Shown here one piece after another: positions 18,757-26,702 of a stretch of DNA of 64,000 nucleotides (its first letter is position 1; each line of letters begins with the position of its first letter). The position numbers and the translations under genes are program-made. Below the pieces are notes generated by a model, which worked only from the letters and a program-made list of their open reading frames with translations, made no database searches and was not told the DNA's origin. This stretch comes from Flavobacterium sp. (GTDB taxonomy: Bacteria; Bacteroidota; Bacteroidia; Flavobacteriales; Flavobacteriaceae). The stretch covers positions 1,975,871 to 2,039,870 of the forward strand of contig NZ_CP136574.1 in assembly GCF_035195345.1 (NCBI RefSeq). The letters run 5' to 3'.

Positions 18757-19233
18757 TTAAGTATTAAGACTAATAAAATTTTTAATTCCGTTTTCATCCA
18801 TATGAACTACTCGCCAATCGCCTAAAACTTTCGCGCCTGATTTTTCATAGAAATCTATGGCAGGTGTGTTCCAGTCTAAAACATTCCATTCAATTCTGCG
18901 TACGTTTTCAGCTTTTCCTTGTTGGATAATTTCTTTGTAAAGCGCAAATCCGGCACCGGTTCCGCGTTTACTTTCTTTTACAATTAAATCTTCTAAATGG
19001 ATAGTTTTACCTTTCCAGGTAGAATAGCGATAATAAAACAATGCCATTCCGATAATCTCGTTTTCCACTTCGGCAACAAAACATTGAAAAAGTGGCTGTT
19101 CTGAAAAGCCATCACGAACCAAATCATCAACTGTTACTACAACGGCATCAGGTTCTTTTTCAAAAACAGCTAATTCTTGTATCAATTCTAACACACAAGG
19201 CATATCTTTTTTTAAGGCTTTTCGGATAATCAT
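18757..19233 (-). CDS. GNAT family N-acetyltransferase (diamine acetyltransferase-like)
   Basis: 158 residues. The GNAT fold is shown by IRKALKKDMPCVLELI at the N-terminus, the acetyl-CoA pyrophosphate loop RGTGAGFALYKEI, and the C-terminal RIEWNVLDWNTPAIDFYEKSGA. HLEDLIVKESKRGTG and the WNVLDWN stretch match the spermidine/spermine (diamine) acetyltransferase branch. It transfers an acetyl group from acetyl-CoA to an amine; a polyamine is the probable substrate by resemblance only. A CAAAAGTA (TACTTTTG on this strand) -7 box lies 17 bases upstream of the start. lysC follows 25 bases downstream. Confidence 0.85.
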   Translation of the reverse strand: MIIRKALKKDMPCVLELIQELAVFEKEPDAVVVTVDDLVRDGFSEQPLFQCFVAEVENEIIGMALFYYRYSTWKGKTIHLEDLIVKESKRGTGAGFALYKEIIQQGKAENVRRIEWNVLDWNTPAIDFYEKSGAKVLGDWRVVHMDENGIKNFISLNT

Positions 19234-19249
19234 TTTTTTAATTTTTTTA

Positions 19250-19257
19250 CAAAAGTA
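19250..19257 (-). promoter_or_regulatory. -7 box (TACTTTTG) for acetyltransferase-lysC
   Basis: Perfect TAnnTTTG on the - strand; a TTTG (CAAA at 19280-19283) lies 22 bases further upstream as a possible -33 element. Confidence 0.6.
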
Positions 19258-19310
19258 AAATTAACTTAAACATCTTTTTCAAATTAATATATTCTTTTAA
19301 CAAAAATCAC

Positions 19311-19318
19311 GATATTTG
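19311..19318 (+). promoter_or_regulatory. Near-consensus -7 box for fbp
   Basis: GATATTTG differs from TAnnTTTG at its first base. It lies 30 bases before the chosen fbp start and overlaps the weak upstream GTG candidate, which argues that the ATG at 19349 is the real start. Confidence 0.4.
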
Positions 19319-19348
19319 TGCCAAAAATACAACTACAACGTTTTCGTA

Positions 19349-20356
19349 ATGGAAGAAAGAAACAGAACATTGGGCGAGTTTATCATTGAACATCAAAATT
19401 CGTTTCAGTACTCAACAGGAGAATTATCTCGTATTATTAATTCAATTCGATTGGCTGCTAAAGTAGTTAATTATAAAGTGAATAAAGCTGGTTTAGTAGA
19501 TATTGTGGGCGCTGCTGGCGAACAAAATATTCAAGGAGAAGACCAACAAAAATTAGATGTTTACGCTAATGAAGTTTTTATTCAAACTTTAATTAATCGT
19601 GAAATTGTTTGTGGAATTGCTTCAGAAGAAAACGACGATTTTATCACTGTAGCCGGTTCAGACAATAGCCACAATAATAAATATGTTGTATTAATGGATC
19701 CATTAGATGGTTCTTCTAACATTGATGTAAATGTTTCCGTAGGTACCATTTTTTCGGTTTTTAGAAGAGTTACGCCTGTTGGAACTCCAGTGACTATAGA
19801 GGATTTCTTGCAGCCAGGCGTAAATCAAGTAGCGGCAGGTTATGTAATTTACGGAACTTCAACAATGTTAGTTTACACGACAGGACATGGAGTTAACGGA
19901 TTTACATTAAATCCAGCTATCGGAACATTTTATTTGTCACACCCAAATATGAAATATTCAGAAGACGGAAAAATTTACTCGATTAACGAAGGAAATTACG
20001 TTCATTTTCCACAAGGTGTGAAAGATTACATCAAATATTGCCAGTTAGAAGAAGGCGACAGACCTTATACGTCAAGATACATCGGAAGTTTAGTTTCTGA
20101 TTTTCATAGAAACATGATTAAAGGAGGTATTTACTTATACCCAACCAGCTCAAAAGCGCCTAATGGAAAATTACGTTTGTTGTACGAATGTAATCCAATG
20201 GCCTTTATTGCTGAACAAGCGGGTGGAAAAGCATCTGATGGTTTTGGAAGAATCATGGAAATTCAACCTACTGAATTGCACCAACGTGTTCCGTTCTTCT
20301 GCGGCAGTAAAAACATGGTAGAAAAAGCAGAAGAGTTTATGGCGAAAGCGAAGTAG
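19349..20356 (+). CDS. fbp: Fructose-1,6-bisphosphatase class 1
   Basis: 335 residues from ATG 19349 (MEERNRTLGE); an in-frame GTG at 19316 lies within the promoter and is rejected. The metal/substrate motif VVLMDPLDGSSNIDVNVSVGT spans D117-N124 and beyond. GGIYLYPTSSKAPNGKLRLL and the ECNPMAFIAEQAGGKASDG active-site region are also present. It hydrolyses fructose-1,6-bisphosphate to fructose-6-phosphate, the committed step of gluconeogenesis, in the cytosol. Length is normal. It stands alone, ended by a bidirectional terminator shared with the convergent TerB-like gene. Confidence 0.96.
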   Translation: MEERNRTLGEFIIEHQNSFQYSTGELSRIINSIRLAAKVVNYKVNKAGLVDIVGAAGEQNIQGEDQQKLDVYANEVFIQTLINREIVCGIASEENDDFITVAGSDNSHNNKYVVLMDPLDGSSNIDVNVSVGTIFSVFRRVTPVGTPVTIEDFLQPGVNQVAAGYVIYGTSTMLVYTTGHGVNGFTLNPAIGTFYLSHPNMKYSEDGKIYSINEGNYVHFPQGVKDYIKYCQLEEGDRPYTSRYIGSLVSDFHRNMIKGGIYLYPTSSKAPNGKLRLLYECNPMAFIAEQAGGKASDGFGRIMEIQPTELHQRVPFFCGSKNMVEKAEEFMAKAK

Positions 20357-20380
20357 ATTTTTAGAAATAGATAAAATATA

Positions 20381-20412
20381 AAAAGCACAAACTCATTAGA
20401 ATTTGTGCTTTT
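20381..20412. terminator. Bidirectional terminator
   Basis: AAAAGCACAAA/TTTGTGCTTTT 11-bp stem with a 10-base loop between the convergent stops at 20356 and 20433. Confidence 0.8.
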
Positions 20413-20432
20413 GTATTTTAAAACAGTTTGAA

Positions 20433-20864
20433 TTATCTGTTCATGTGTTGCATTTCGTAAGTGAACGTGTCTAAATCTACGTTCATATCTACTAATTTTA
20501 AGGCTTTATCTACGATGTAACCAACGTTTCCAGCCGTAAATCCTAAAGCTAAAGCAAAACGGGTTAATAATTCTTGTTGTTTTTCACCTAAAACATCATC
20601 AGCATATACCATTCTTGCCAAATCATACAAACGCTCTAAACGGTGCGTATGCATTAAAGGTGGATTAACAGGATATTTTAATGGGTTTTCTAAAATTTCT
20701 TCATATTCTGCTTGAGAAATTTCTAATTTGATAGCTAATTTATCTAAGAATTGCTTTTCGTGAGGAGTAATAGTTCCGTCTGACAAAGCTACTCTTACAA
20801 TGGCTGAAAAATGACCTTTGTTTCTATTTCTAAAACCGCTATCGAATAAATCTGAAATTGACAT
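20433..20864 (-). CDS. TerB-like tellurite-resistance family protein
   Basis: 143 residues, all-helical, soluble. The TerB hallmark is seen in VALSDGTITPHEKQFLDKLA followed by a second helical pair ending in LGFTAGNVGYIVDKALKLV. TerB-fold proteins occur in stress and metal-response settings and bind metal through acidic residues; here only this single gene is present, without terC/terD, so tellurite resistance should not be assumed. A CAAAATTA (TAATTTTG on this strand) -7 box lies at 20888-20895, 24 bases upstream of the start. Confidence 0.75.
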   Translation of the reverse strand: MSISDLFDSGFRNRNKGHFSAIVRVALSDGTITPHEKQFLDKLAIKLEISQAEYEEILENPLKYPVNPPLMHTHRLERLYDLARMVYADDVLGEKQQELLTRFALALGFTAGNVGYIVDKALKLVDMNVDLDTFTYEMQHMNR

Positions 20865-20887
20865 GTTGTTTATTTTTTATATTATAG

Positions 20888-20895
20888 CAAAATTA
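20888..20895 (-). promoter_or_regulatory. -7 box (TAATTTTG) for TerB-like gene
   Basis: Perfect TAnnTTTG on the - strand, 24 bases from the start codon; no -33 TTG at the usual distance. Confidence 0.5.
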
Positions 20896-20946
20896 CATAA
20901 AAAATCCATTTTTTGAAATAATTTCACATGCTTTTGTGATAGAGAA

Positions 20947-20980
20947 TTTGGTAACATTTAAAAAATAAATCGTAAGTTTG
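20947..20980 (+). promoter_or_regulatory. Bacteroidota promoter for HupE/UreJ-dCMP deaminase-S41 run
   Basis: TTTG at 20947-20950 and TAAGTTTG at 20973-20980, spacer 22 bases, 22 bases before the ATG at 21003. Confidence 0.6.
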
Positions 20981-21002
20981 AAATTCCCAAAAAAATATCA
21001 TT

Positions 21003-21596
21003 ATGTCAGAATTCTGGATGTATTTTAATATTGGTCTCAAGCACGTGTTAGATATCAACGCCTATGATCATGTTTTGTTTTTAATTGCGTTAATGGTTCC
21101 GTACGCTTTTAAAGATTGGAAAAACGTTTTTGTTTTGGTGTCTCTTTTTACGCTAGGGCATACTTTGGCTTTGCTTTTATCGGTATACGGAGTAGTGCAA
21201 ATTAAAGTAAGTTTGGTTGAATTTTTAATTCCAATTACTATTTTGATAACTGCTGTATTTCATCTTTTCACGGCTGGAAAATCGTCTAAGAATGAAAGCA
21301 TCACCTTCGTAGCGATTGTAACTTTATTCTTTGGAATTATCCACGGACTTGGGTTTTCTAATTACTTTAAAACCATCTTACCTGGAAATGCCTCTGATAA
21401 ATTATTACCGTTGTTAGAATTTGCATTAGGAATTGAAGCAGCTCAGATAATTGTTGTGCTTATCGTATTAATTATATCTTATGTGGTACAAACATTTTTC
21501 CGTTTTTCAAAAAGAGATTGGGCTTTAGTGATGTCAGCATTTATAATTGGCGTAGTTTTGCCAATGATTATTCAAAGTGAAATTTGGAACCGATAA
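21003..21596 (+). CDS. HupE/UreJ family membrane protein
   Basis: 197 residues with about six transmembrane helices. The HupE/UreJ pattern includes IGLKHVLDINAYDHVLFLIAL near the N-terminus, LFTLGHTLALLLSVYG and FGIIHGLGFSNYF; the repeated His-containing helices (H14, the His in YDHVLF, GHT, IHGLGF) are typical metal ligands. Relatives are nickel or cobalt permeases or secondary metal transporters, so a role in metal uptake or efflux is possible but not shown. No hydrogenase or urease genes are in the window. Its TAA stop overlaps the ATG of the dCMP deaminase gene (TAATG), implying translational coupling. Confidence 0.8.
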   Translation: MSEFWMYFNIGLKHVLDINAYDHVLFLIALMVPYAFKDWKNVFVLVSLFTLGHTLALLLSVYGVVQIKVSLVEFLIPITILITAVFHLFTAGKSSKNESITFVAIVTLFFGIIHGLGFSNYFKTILPGNASDKLLPLLEFALGIEAAQIIVVLIVLIISYVVQTFFRFSKRDWALVMSAFIIGVVLPMIIQSEIWNR

Positions 21597-22024
21597 TGAA
21601 GAAAGAAAAAAAAGAAAAATACGATAAAGCGTATTTGCGAATTGCGAAAGAATGGGGTAATTTATCCTATTGCCAGCGAAAAAAAGTTGGGGCAATTATT
21701 GTTAAAAACAAGATGATTATTTCAGATGGTTACAATGGAACTCCATCGGGATTTGAAAATTGTTGCGAAGATGATGACAATGTAACTAAATGGTATGTGC
21801 TTCATGCCGAAGCTAATGCTATTTTAAAAGTGGCACGTTCTACACAATCGTGTGAAGATGCAACGTTGTATATTACACTTTCACCTTGTAAAGATTGCAG
21901 TAAATTAATTCATCAATCGGGTATTAAAAGAGTGGTGTATCATCAAGAATATAAAGATACTTCGGGAGTTGATTTTTTAAGGAAAGCCGGAGTTGAAGTA
22001 GAATTAATTGAAGATTTAGGATAA
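21596..22024 (+). CDS. Deoxycytidylate (dCMP) deaminase family protein
   Basis: 142 residues from the ATG that overlaps the upstream stop; the start is fixed by this coupling. The zinc site is H70-A-E72 plus P97-C98-x-x-C101 (LHAEANAI, LSPCKDC), with an N-terminal YNGTPSGFENCCEDD segment as in ComEB-type dCMP deaminases. It should deaminate dCMP to dUMP, feeding thymidylate synthesis. It precedes a C-terminal-processing protease by 4 bases; the pairing of a nucleotide enzyme with a protease looks like simple operon packing. Allosteric control by dCTP/dTTP is known for the family but cannot be read here. Confidence 0.9.
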   Translation: MKKEKKEKYDKAYLRIAKEWGNLSYCQRKKVGAIIVKNKMIISDGYNGTPSGFENCCEDDDNVTKWYVLHAEANAILKVARSTQSCEDATLYITLSPCKDCSKLIHQSGIKRVVYHQEYKDTSGVDFLRKAGVEVELIEDLG

Positions 22025-22028
22025 AAAA

Positions 22029-23597
22029 ATGAAGATGAACAAAGTATATTTTCCAATAGTAATCGCAGTAGCTGTTGCGGTGGGTTTACTACTAGGAAGT
22101 AAACTCAATCCATCTACTGAGAATGCGTTTTTAACCAAGAACGCCAATAAAAACAAACTCAATAAACTTATCGATTTTATTGAAAATGAATATGTAGATA
22201 GTTTAAATACCGATTCTATTGTTGATTTAACTGTCAACGGAATTCTTGAAAAATTAGATCCCCATTCGGTTTACATTCCTAAAAGCCAATTAGAAGCTGT
22301 AGAACAAGAAATGCGTGGCGATTTTGTGGGCATTGGTGTAAATTTCTACATGTATAACGATTCCGTTACGATTATTAAACCTATTCCAAACGGGCCTTCC
22401 GAAAAAGCAGGATTAAAAGCTGGCGATCGAATTCTTTTCGCTGACAAATTGCAACTTTATAACAAGAAATTAGAAACCGATACGCTGTTTTCCATCTTAA
22501 AAGGCGAACAAGGTTCTAATGTAAAATTGACGGTTTATCGCAAATCTGAAAAGAAAAAATTTGCCGTAAATGTTACCCGAGATGTTATTCCAATCAAGAG
22601 TGTCGATGTGGCTCAAATGGTTGATAAAACAACAGGTTACATCAAAATCAATCGTTTTGCAGAAAAAACCTATGACGAATTTTTATCGGGTTTAACCCAA
22701 TTGAAAAAAGAGGGCGCAACTCATATTATTATAGATTTACGTGATAATGGTGGCGGTTATTTGGAATCAGCCGTTTCAATTGCTGATGAATTCTTGAAAA
22801 ACAAAGAACTAATCGTTAAAACCAAAAACAAAAAAGATAAAATAGAAAGTACGTTAGCAACGAAGAAAGGTCTTTTTGAAACTGGGAAAGTCAGTGTTTT
22901 AATTAATGAAAATAGTGCTTCTGCAAGTGAAATTTTGGCAGGAGCCATTCAAGATAACGATAGAGGTTTAATTTACGGAAGACGTTCTTTTGGAAAAGGA
23001 TTAGTACAGCGCGAAATGCCTTTAGGCGACGGTTCTGCGGTACGATTAACCGTGGCAAGATATTACACACCATCAGGTCGTTCAATTCAAAAGCCTTATG
23101 AAGACAAAGGTGAAATTTACTTTAACGAATTTGATAAACGTTTCGAAAGCGGTGAATTATACGAGAAAGACAAAGCTAAGATTGCAGATAGTTTAAAATT
23201 TAAAACAAAGAAAGGCCGTGTTGTTTACGGCGGCGGCGGCATTATGCCTGATGTTTTTGTTCCATTAGAAGATTCACATGGAGCAGAAGGACTAACCATG
23301 TTGATGCAATCGGGATTGGTGAATTACTTTGTGTTTGAACAATTGGATCAAAATCGCAAAAAATTTGAAAAAATTTCAATGGAAGGCTTAGAAAAAGAAA
23401 TTCGTTCAGGAAATTATTTCAACAATTTCAAGACTTATATGGCAAAAGGCGGCTTGCTTTTCAATTTAGACAATCAAAAAGAAAAAGTATTATTCTATCT
23501 TCATGCCGAGTTTGTGCGTCAGTTGTTCAATGAAAAATCGTATTACCAATTGATTTCGAAAAAAGACGATATGGTAAATAAGGTGTTGAGTAAGTAA
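22029..23597 (+). CDS. S41 family C-terminal processing peptidase
   Basis: 522 residues. An N-terminal signal anchor (FPIVIAVAVAVGLLLG, residues 8-23) places it in the periplasm. A PDZ domain lies at about 95-185 (GVNFYMYNDSVTIIKPIPNG, KAGLKAGDRILFAD). The S41 protease domain covers about 195-385, with catalytic S298 in NSASASEI and K323 in SFGKGLVQ, plus LRDNGGGYLESAVSIADEFL. The C-terminal about 130 residues form a helical extension common in Bacteroidota CtpA proteins. It cleaves C-terminal tails of periplasmic proteins. It is co-directional with dCMP deaminase (4-base gap) and a lipoprotein gene (3-base gap). Confidence 0.93.
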   Translation: MKMNKVYFPIVIAVAVAVGLLLGSKLNPSTENAFLTKNANKNKLNKLIDFIENEYVDSLNTDSIVDLTVNGILEKLDPHSVYIPKSQLEAVEQEMRGDFVGIGVNFYMYNDSVTIIKPIPNGPSEKAGLKAGDRILFADKLQLYNKKLETDTLFSILKGEQGSNVKLTVYRKSEKKKFAVNVTRDVIPIKSVDVAQMVDKTTGYIKINRFAEKTYDEFLSGLTQLKKEGATHIIIDLRDNGGGYLESAVSIADEFLKNKELIVKTKNKKDKIESTLATKKGLFETGKVSVLINENSASASEILAGAIQDNDRGLIYGRRSFGKGLVQREMPLGDGSAVRLTVARYYTPSGRSIQKPYEDKGEIYFNEFDKRFESGELYEKDKAKIADSLKFKTKKGRVVYGGGGIMPDVFVPLEDSHGAEGLTMLMQSGLVNYFVFEQLDQNRKKFEKISMEGLEKEIRSGNYFNNFKTYMAKGGLLFNLDNQKEKVLFYLHAEFVRQLFNEKSYYQLISKKDDMVNKVLSK

Positions 23598-23600
23598 AAC

Positions 23601-24254
23601 ATGAAGGTTTATTATCTTTTCTTTTTATTTCTAATTTTAGGTTGCTCTTCTTCTGAGCAGCTTAATTATTCTACAGTAGTTGGAAAATATTCTTATAAAG
23701 CGGCAGGCTATGGAATAGGTTCAACAGTTGAATTTAAGAAAGATAAAACGTTTACTTATACTTGGGTAACAGGTTTAATAAATGGAACAACTGAAGGAAC
23801 TTGGTCTGTTTCGGGTAAAAAGATTATTCTAAATAGTGAACGAAAGAAATCGGATGTTATTAAATTTAAAATTTTAGATAATTCTGATAATAATTCAGAT
23901 TTTTACAGCTTTAAGTTTTTAGATGAAAATAAAGATATTCTTCCTAAAGTTATTTGTTTGTTATTAAATGATTCTGATAAAATTAAAAGTGTGGATGCTA
24001 ATTTTGACGGGGAATTACAACTTTCAAAAGCTGAAGATTTTCAAAAATTGAGATTTATATTTTTAGGATTTCATGAGTTTGAAATCAAAAAAGAAGATTT
24101 AAAAGGAAATGTAACCTTAATGATGATTCAAAAAGAAACACATTATCAATATTTTGAAAATGAAGTAATGATTTTCAAAGGAAATAAAATCCACAGCGAT
24201 TTAATCAAAAAGACAAGAAATGTGAAAAATGATTTTTTCACTAAAGTAGATTAA
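23601..24254 (+). CDS. Lipoprotein of unknown function
   Basis: 217 residues; family not recognised. The lipobox LILGC (C15) follows a short hydrophobic signal. The first about 80 mature residues look like a small beta-barrel of the lipocalin-like kind (VVGKYSYKAAGYGIGSTVEF, TFTYTW, GTWSVSGKKIIL), a pattern seen in many Bacteroidota lipoproteins. The rest is charged alpha/beta. It starts 3 bases after the S41 protease stop, so it is the last gene of that operon. Its TAA stop at 24252-24254 directly abuts the stop of the convergent flavoprotein gene with no spacer. Confidence 0.7.
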   Translation: MKVYYLFFLFLILGCSSSEQLNYSTVVGKYSYKAAGYGIGSTVEFKKDKTFTYTWVTGLINGTTEGTWSVSGKKIILNSERKKSDVIKFKILDNSDNNSDFYSFKFLDENKDILPKVICLLLNDSDKIKSVDANFDGELQLSKAEDFQKLRFIFLGFHEFEIKKEDLKGNVTLMMIQKETHYQYFENEVMIFKGNKIHSDLIKKTRNVKNDFFTKVD

Positions 24255-24863
24255 TTATTTCCCCAAAGCATCATGCACCATTGTATGATTGCCATCATTC
24301 CACAACGTTAAAATATCGGTAGCAACTGCAGCGCCACTACCAGCAGCTATACTCAACTGACTTCGGTGTCCGGCTAAAACACCTGCAACGTAAATACCTT
24401 CAGTAACCAAATGGTCGGTATTTTTCAATTGGATTCTATTTTTTATCGCTGGAATTTTCTGATGCGGTTCAATGAAATGCTCCAAGCCTTCAATCGAAAA
24501 TGGATTTCCTGCTCCAATAGCGATAACAATTGTTTTGACTTGCAGCGAAGACTTATTTGTTGTTACTGTAAAATTCCCAGCATCACCAGAAATCGCAAGT
24601 ACTTTTTCACCATGAATTTGTTGAATGTGTGGATACGAGTTTGTCAAATGTTCCAAACTTTCATCTAATAATTCACTTCCTAATTTCCCAGCAGAAATTC
24701 CATAAGCGTTATTAAAAATGGCGTTTTGTAACGAAGATGCTTTTTGGTGGGCAACAATGGCAATCTTTTTATCCATTGCAAACGGTTTGTTTTGAGCAGA
24801 ACCCAAAATCAAAGCGCATGAAACACCCGAAACTCCCGCGCCAATAATTAAAACATCAAGCAT
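24255..24863 (-). CDS. Small FAD-dependent oxidoreductase (thioredoxin-reductase-like, no CxxC)
   Basis: 202 residues. The FAD-binding Rossmann start VLIIGAGVSGVSCALIL is clear, and the second FAD-contact region TEGIYVAGVLAGHRSQLSIAAGSGAAVATDIL near the C-terminus matches the thioredoxin reductase/AhpF family. At about 200 residues it is much shorter than TrxR (about 310). The NADPH domain with its CxxC pair is missing: the residues between the two FAD parts (about 60-150) contain no Cys pair. It is a compact flavoprotein whose redox partner is unknown. It lies 2 bases downstream of a small membrane protein and ends flush against the convergent lipoprotein gene. Confidence 0.75.
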   Translation of the reverse strand: MLDVLIIGAGVSGVSCALILGSAQNKPFAMDKKIAIVAHQKASSLQNAIFNNAYGISAGKLGSELLDESLEHLTNSYPHIQQIHGEKVLAISGDAGNFTVTTNKSSLQVKTIVIAIGAGNPFSIEGLEHFIEPHQKIPAIKNRIQLKNTDHLVTEGIYVAGVLAGHRSQLSIAAGSGAAVATDILTLWNDGNHTMVHDALGK

Positions 24864-24865
24864 GA

Positions 24866-25063
24866 TTATTCTTTGGTTTTTTCAACAATCATTTTTGAGA
24901 ATTTCAATAATAGTAGTAATAAAATAGCACAAACGCCTGCTACAACACCAATAATAGCAATAGTGCTATTACCTTCAAACGGATTGCTGTAATCTATTTG
25001 AAAAAGATTAAATACAATTAAAGCTAAAGCTATGGCAACCGCCACATAAGTAAATATTTTCAT
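24866..25063 (-). CDS. Small two-helix membrane protein, 65 residues
   Basis: Not recognised. Two hydrophobic helices at about residues 4-22 (FTYVAVAIALALIVFNLF) and 35-54 (IAIIGVVAGVCAILLLLLL) with a polar loop containing DYSNPFEGNST and a Lys-rich C-terminus. It sits 12 bases after marC and 2 bases before the flavoprotein, in one (-) run. A link to either neighbour is possible but unproven. Confidence 0.65.
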   Translation of the reverse strand: MKIFTYVAVAIALALIVFNLFQIDYSNPFEGNSTIAIIGVVAGVCAILLLLLLKFSKMIVEKTKE

Positions 25064-25075
25064 TTCTATATATTT

Positions 25076-25657
25076 CTAAATAAACAATCCTTTAACGTTA
25101 GCAGCAAATAACTTTACGGCAATTGCCAATAAAATTACGCCAAATATTTTGCGAATTACGCCTAAACCATTATTTCCTAACAATCGTTCAATTTTTCCAG
25201 ACGATTTTAATACGCCATATACTACAATTACGTTGATAACAATTGCAATTATAATATTTATTTTATCGTAAGCTGCTCGTAATGATAAAATCGTGGTCAT
25301 CGTTCCTGCACCTGCTATAAGTGGAAAAGCAATTGGCACAATCGAAGCGGTACTCGGATTGTCTTCTTTGTATAGTCGAATGCCCAAAATCATTTCTAAA
25401 GCAAGGAAAAATAAAACAAACGAACCTGCAACCGCAAACGAATTGGCATCTATTCCAATTAATTTTAGAATTTCTTCTCCTATAAATAAGAAGGCAATCA
25501 TTATAACACTAGCAACAATACTAGCTTTTTCAGATTGAATATGCCCCATTTTACTGCGTAAATCAACAATAATCGGAATACTTCCTACAATATCAATCAC
25601 AGCAAATAAAATCATGCTGATGGTAAAAATGTCTTTCCAATTAATTCCAAATTCCAT
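25076..25657 (-). CDS. MarC family integral membrane protein
   Basis: 193 residues with six predicted transmembrane helices. The MarC/UPF0056 pattern is visible in FAVIDIVGSIPIIVDL, the middle NPSTASIVPIAFPLIAGAGTMTTILSL, and a C-terminal GVIRKIFGVILLAIAVKL. The biochemical function of MarC proteins is not established, and the early link to antibiotic resistance in E. coli was withdrawn, so resistance should not be inferred. It is first in a (-) run with the small membrane protein and flavoprotein. A CAAATATA (TATATTTG on this strand) -7 box is at 25677-25684, 20 bases upstream of the start. Confidence 0.88.
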   Translation of the reverse strand: MEFGINWKDIFTISMILFAVIDIVGSIPIIVDLRSKMGHIQSEKASIVASVIMIAFLFIGEEILKLIGIDANSFAVAGSFVLFFLALEMILGIRLYKEDNPSTASIVPIAFPLIAGAGTMTTILSLRAAYDKINIIIAIVINVIVVYGVLKSSGKIERLLGNNGLGVIRKIFGVILLAIAVKLFAANVKGLFI

Positions 25658-25676
25658 AAAACGCTCAATATTTGTG

Positions 25677-25684
25677 CAAATATA
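25677..25684 (-). promoter_or_regulatory. -7 box (TATATTTG) for marC run
   Basis: Perfect TAnnTTTG on the - strand, 20 bases before the marC start; no convincing -33 element was found. Confidence 0.55.
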
Positions 25685-25938
25685 AGCATATTGAATAAAG
25701 AACGTTTCTAATTTAACGATAGATTATCAAGTTCAAATTCAAATAAAGTTCAAATTCAAACGCAAAGTCGGAAAGTGTTTTCATAAAGAAAAAAGTAAAA
25801 CGTCTCGGTGTAGCTCTATTCAAAACAATCAAAATCAAGAAATCTCCGTGTGGCTCTGCGTAAAGAATTTCTCAAATTTATCAAATCTGTGCTCCAAAAC
25901 TTCTAATTTCTAACTTCTAATTTCTGATTTCAAAATAG
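25685..25938. repeat. Intergenic region of short imperfect repeats
   Basis: Between marC and the DUF3109 gene. Visible repeats are two copies of AAGTTCAAATTCAAA near 25728-25760, two related GTCTCGGTGTAGCTCT / ATCTCCGTGTGGCTCT segments near 25802-25860, and a tandem CTTCTAATTTCTA pair near 25907-25929. No coding frame or stable hairpin is seen. Confidence 0.6.
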
Positions 25939-25946
25939 TATCTTTG
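25939..25946 (+). promoter_or_regulatory. -7 box (TATCTTTG) for DUF3109 gene
   Basis: Perfect TAnnTTTG, 19 bases before the ATG at 25966; no -33 TTG at normal distance. Confidence 0.55.
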
Positions 25947-25965
25947 CATCTTAAATAAATACATC

Positions 25966-26532
25966 ATGTTTCAGTTAAATAAAACCATCGTCTCAGAAGA
26001 AATTTTAGAAAAAGAATTCGTTTGCAATTTGTCAGCTTGTAAAGGGGCATGTTGTGTAGATGGTGATGCGGGTGCTCCTTTAGACGAGGAAGAAACCAAA
26101 ATTTTAGCTGAAATTTTCCCAAAAGTCAAGCCTTTTCTTCGTTCGGAAGGTGTAAAAGCTATTGAAGAACAAGGAACACACGTAGTGTCTGATTTTGGGG
26201 AATTAGAAACGCCACTTATCGATGGAAAAGATTGTGCTTATGTAATTTTTGACGGAAAAACAGCGCTTTGTGGAATTGAGCAGGCTTATAACCAAGGGAT
26301 TGTAGATTGGAAAAAACCAGTTTCTTGTCATTTATATCCTATCCGAATAAAAGAATATTCTGATTTTTCAGCAGTCAATTATCATAAATGGCATATTTGT
26401 TCAGACGCCTGTGCTTTAGGGGAAGAATTAGGAGTTCCGGTCTATCAATTTGTGAAAGAAGCACTGGTTAGAAAATTCGGACAACAATGGTTTGACGAAT
26501 TAGATAAAGTAGCAAAAGAGTTAAAAAAATAA
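25966..26532 (+). CDS. DUF3109 family cysteine-rich protein
   Basis: 188 residues, soluble. The DUF3109 signature is EFVCNLSACKGACCVDGDAGAPLDEEE at the N-terminus, with further Cys in KDCAYVIF, ALCGIEQ, VSCHLYPIR and WHICSDACALG. The Cys arrangement resembles YkgJ-type zinc or iron-sulfur cluster-binding proteins. No activity is established for this family. It stands alone with its own promoter and is followed by a weak hairpin at 26558-26589 and then nrdB. Length is as usual for the family. Confidence 0.85.
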   Translation: MFQLNKTIVSEEILEKEFVCNLSACKGACCVDGDAGAPLDEEETKILAEIFPKVKPFLRSEGVKAIEEQGTHVVSDFGELETPLIDGKDCAYVIFDGKTALCGIEQAYNQGIVDWKKPVSCHLYPIRIKEYSDFSAVNYHKWHICSDACALGEELGVPVYQFVKEALVRKFGQQWFDELDKVAKELKK

Positions 26533-26557
26533 TCCTTTTTTTATTGTATAAAAATCG

Positions 26558-26589
26558 TTGTGAGCAGTTGGTTTTTCAATTGCTTACAA
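26558..26589 (+). other. Hairpin downstream of DUF3109 gene
   Basis: TTGTGAGCAGTTG-GTTTTT-CAATTGCTTACAA forms a 13-bp stem with two G-T pairs. It lacks a T run directly after the stem, so its role as a terminator is uncertain. Confidence 0.45.
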
Positions 26590-26702
26590 GGTTTTAACAC
26601 TTGTTTTATTTGTTTTTAAAACATTGACAATCAGTACTTTAAAAACCTATATTAATTTACTGACAAAAATCCTGTTTGTTAAAAACTTGCTTCAATTGTG
26701 AA

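Noticed and set aside
18732..18797. N-terminal extension of aspartate kinase to 18797
   Set aside because: It would overlap the acetyltransferase gene and adds a Leu-rich stretch before the family's normal start KIFKFGGAS; ATG at 18731 is preferred. The AGTATTAAG copies at 18739-18768 look like chance slippage repeats.
20433..20864. Tellurite-resistance determinant
   Set aside because: A lone TerB-like gene without the rest of a ter operon; the family name does not show function.
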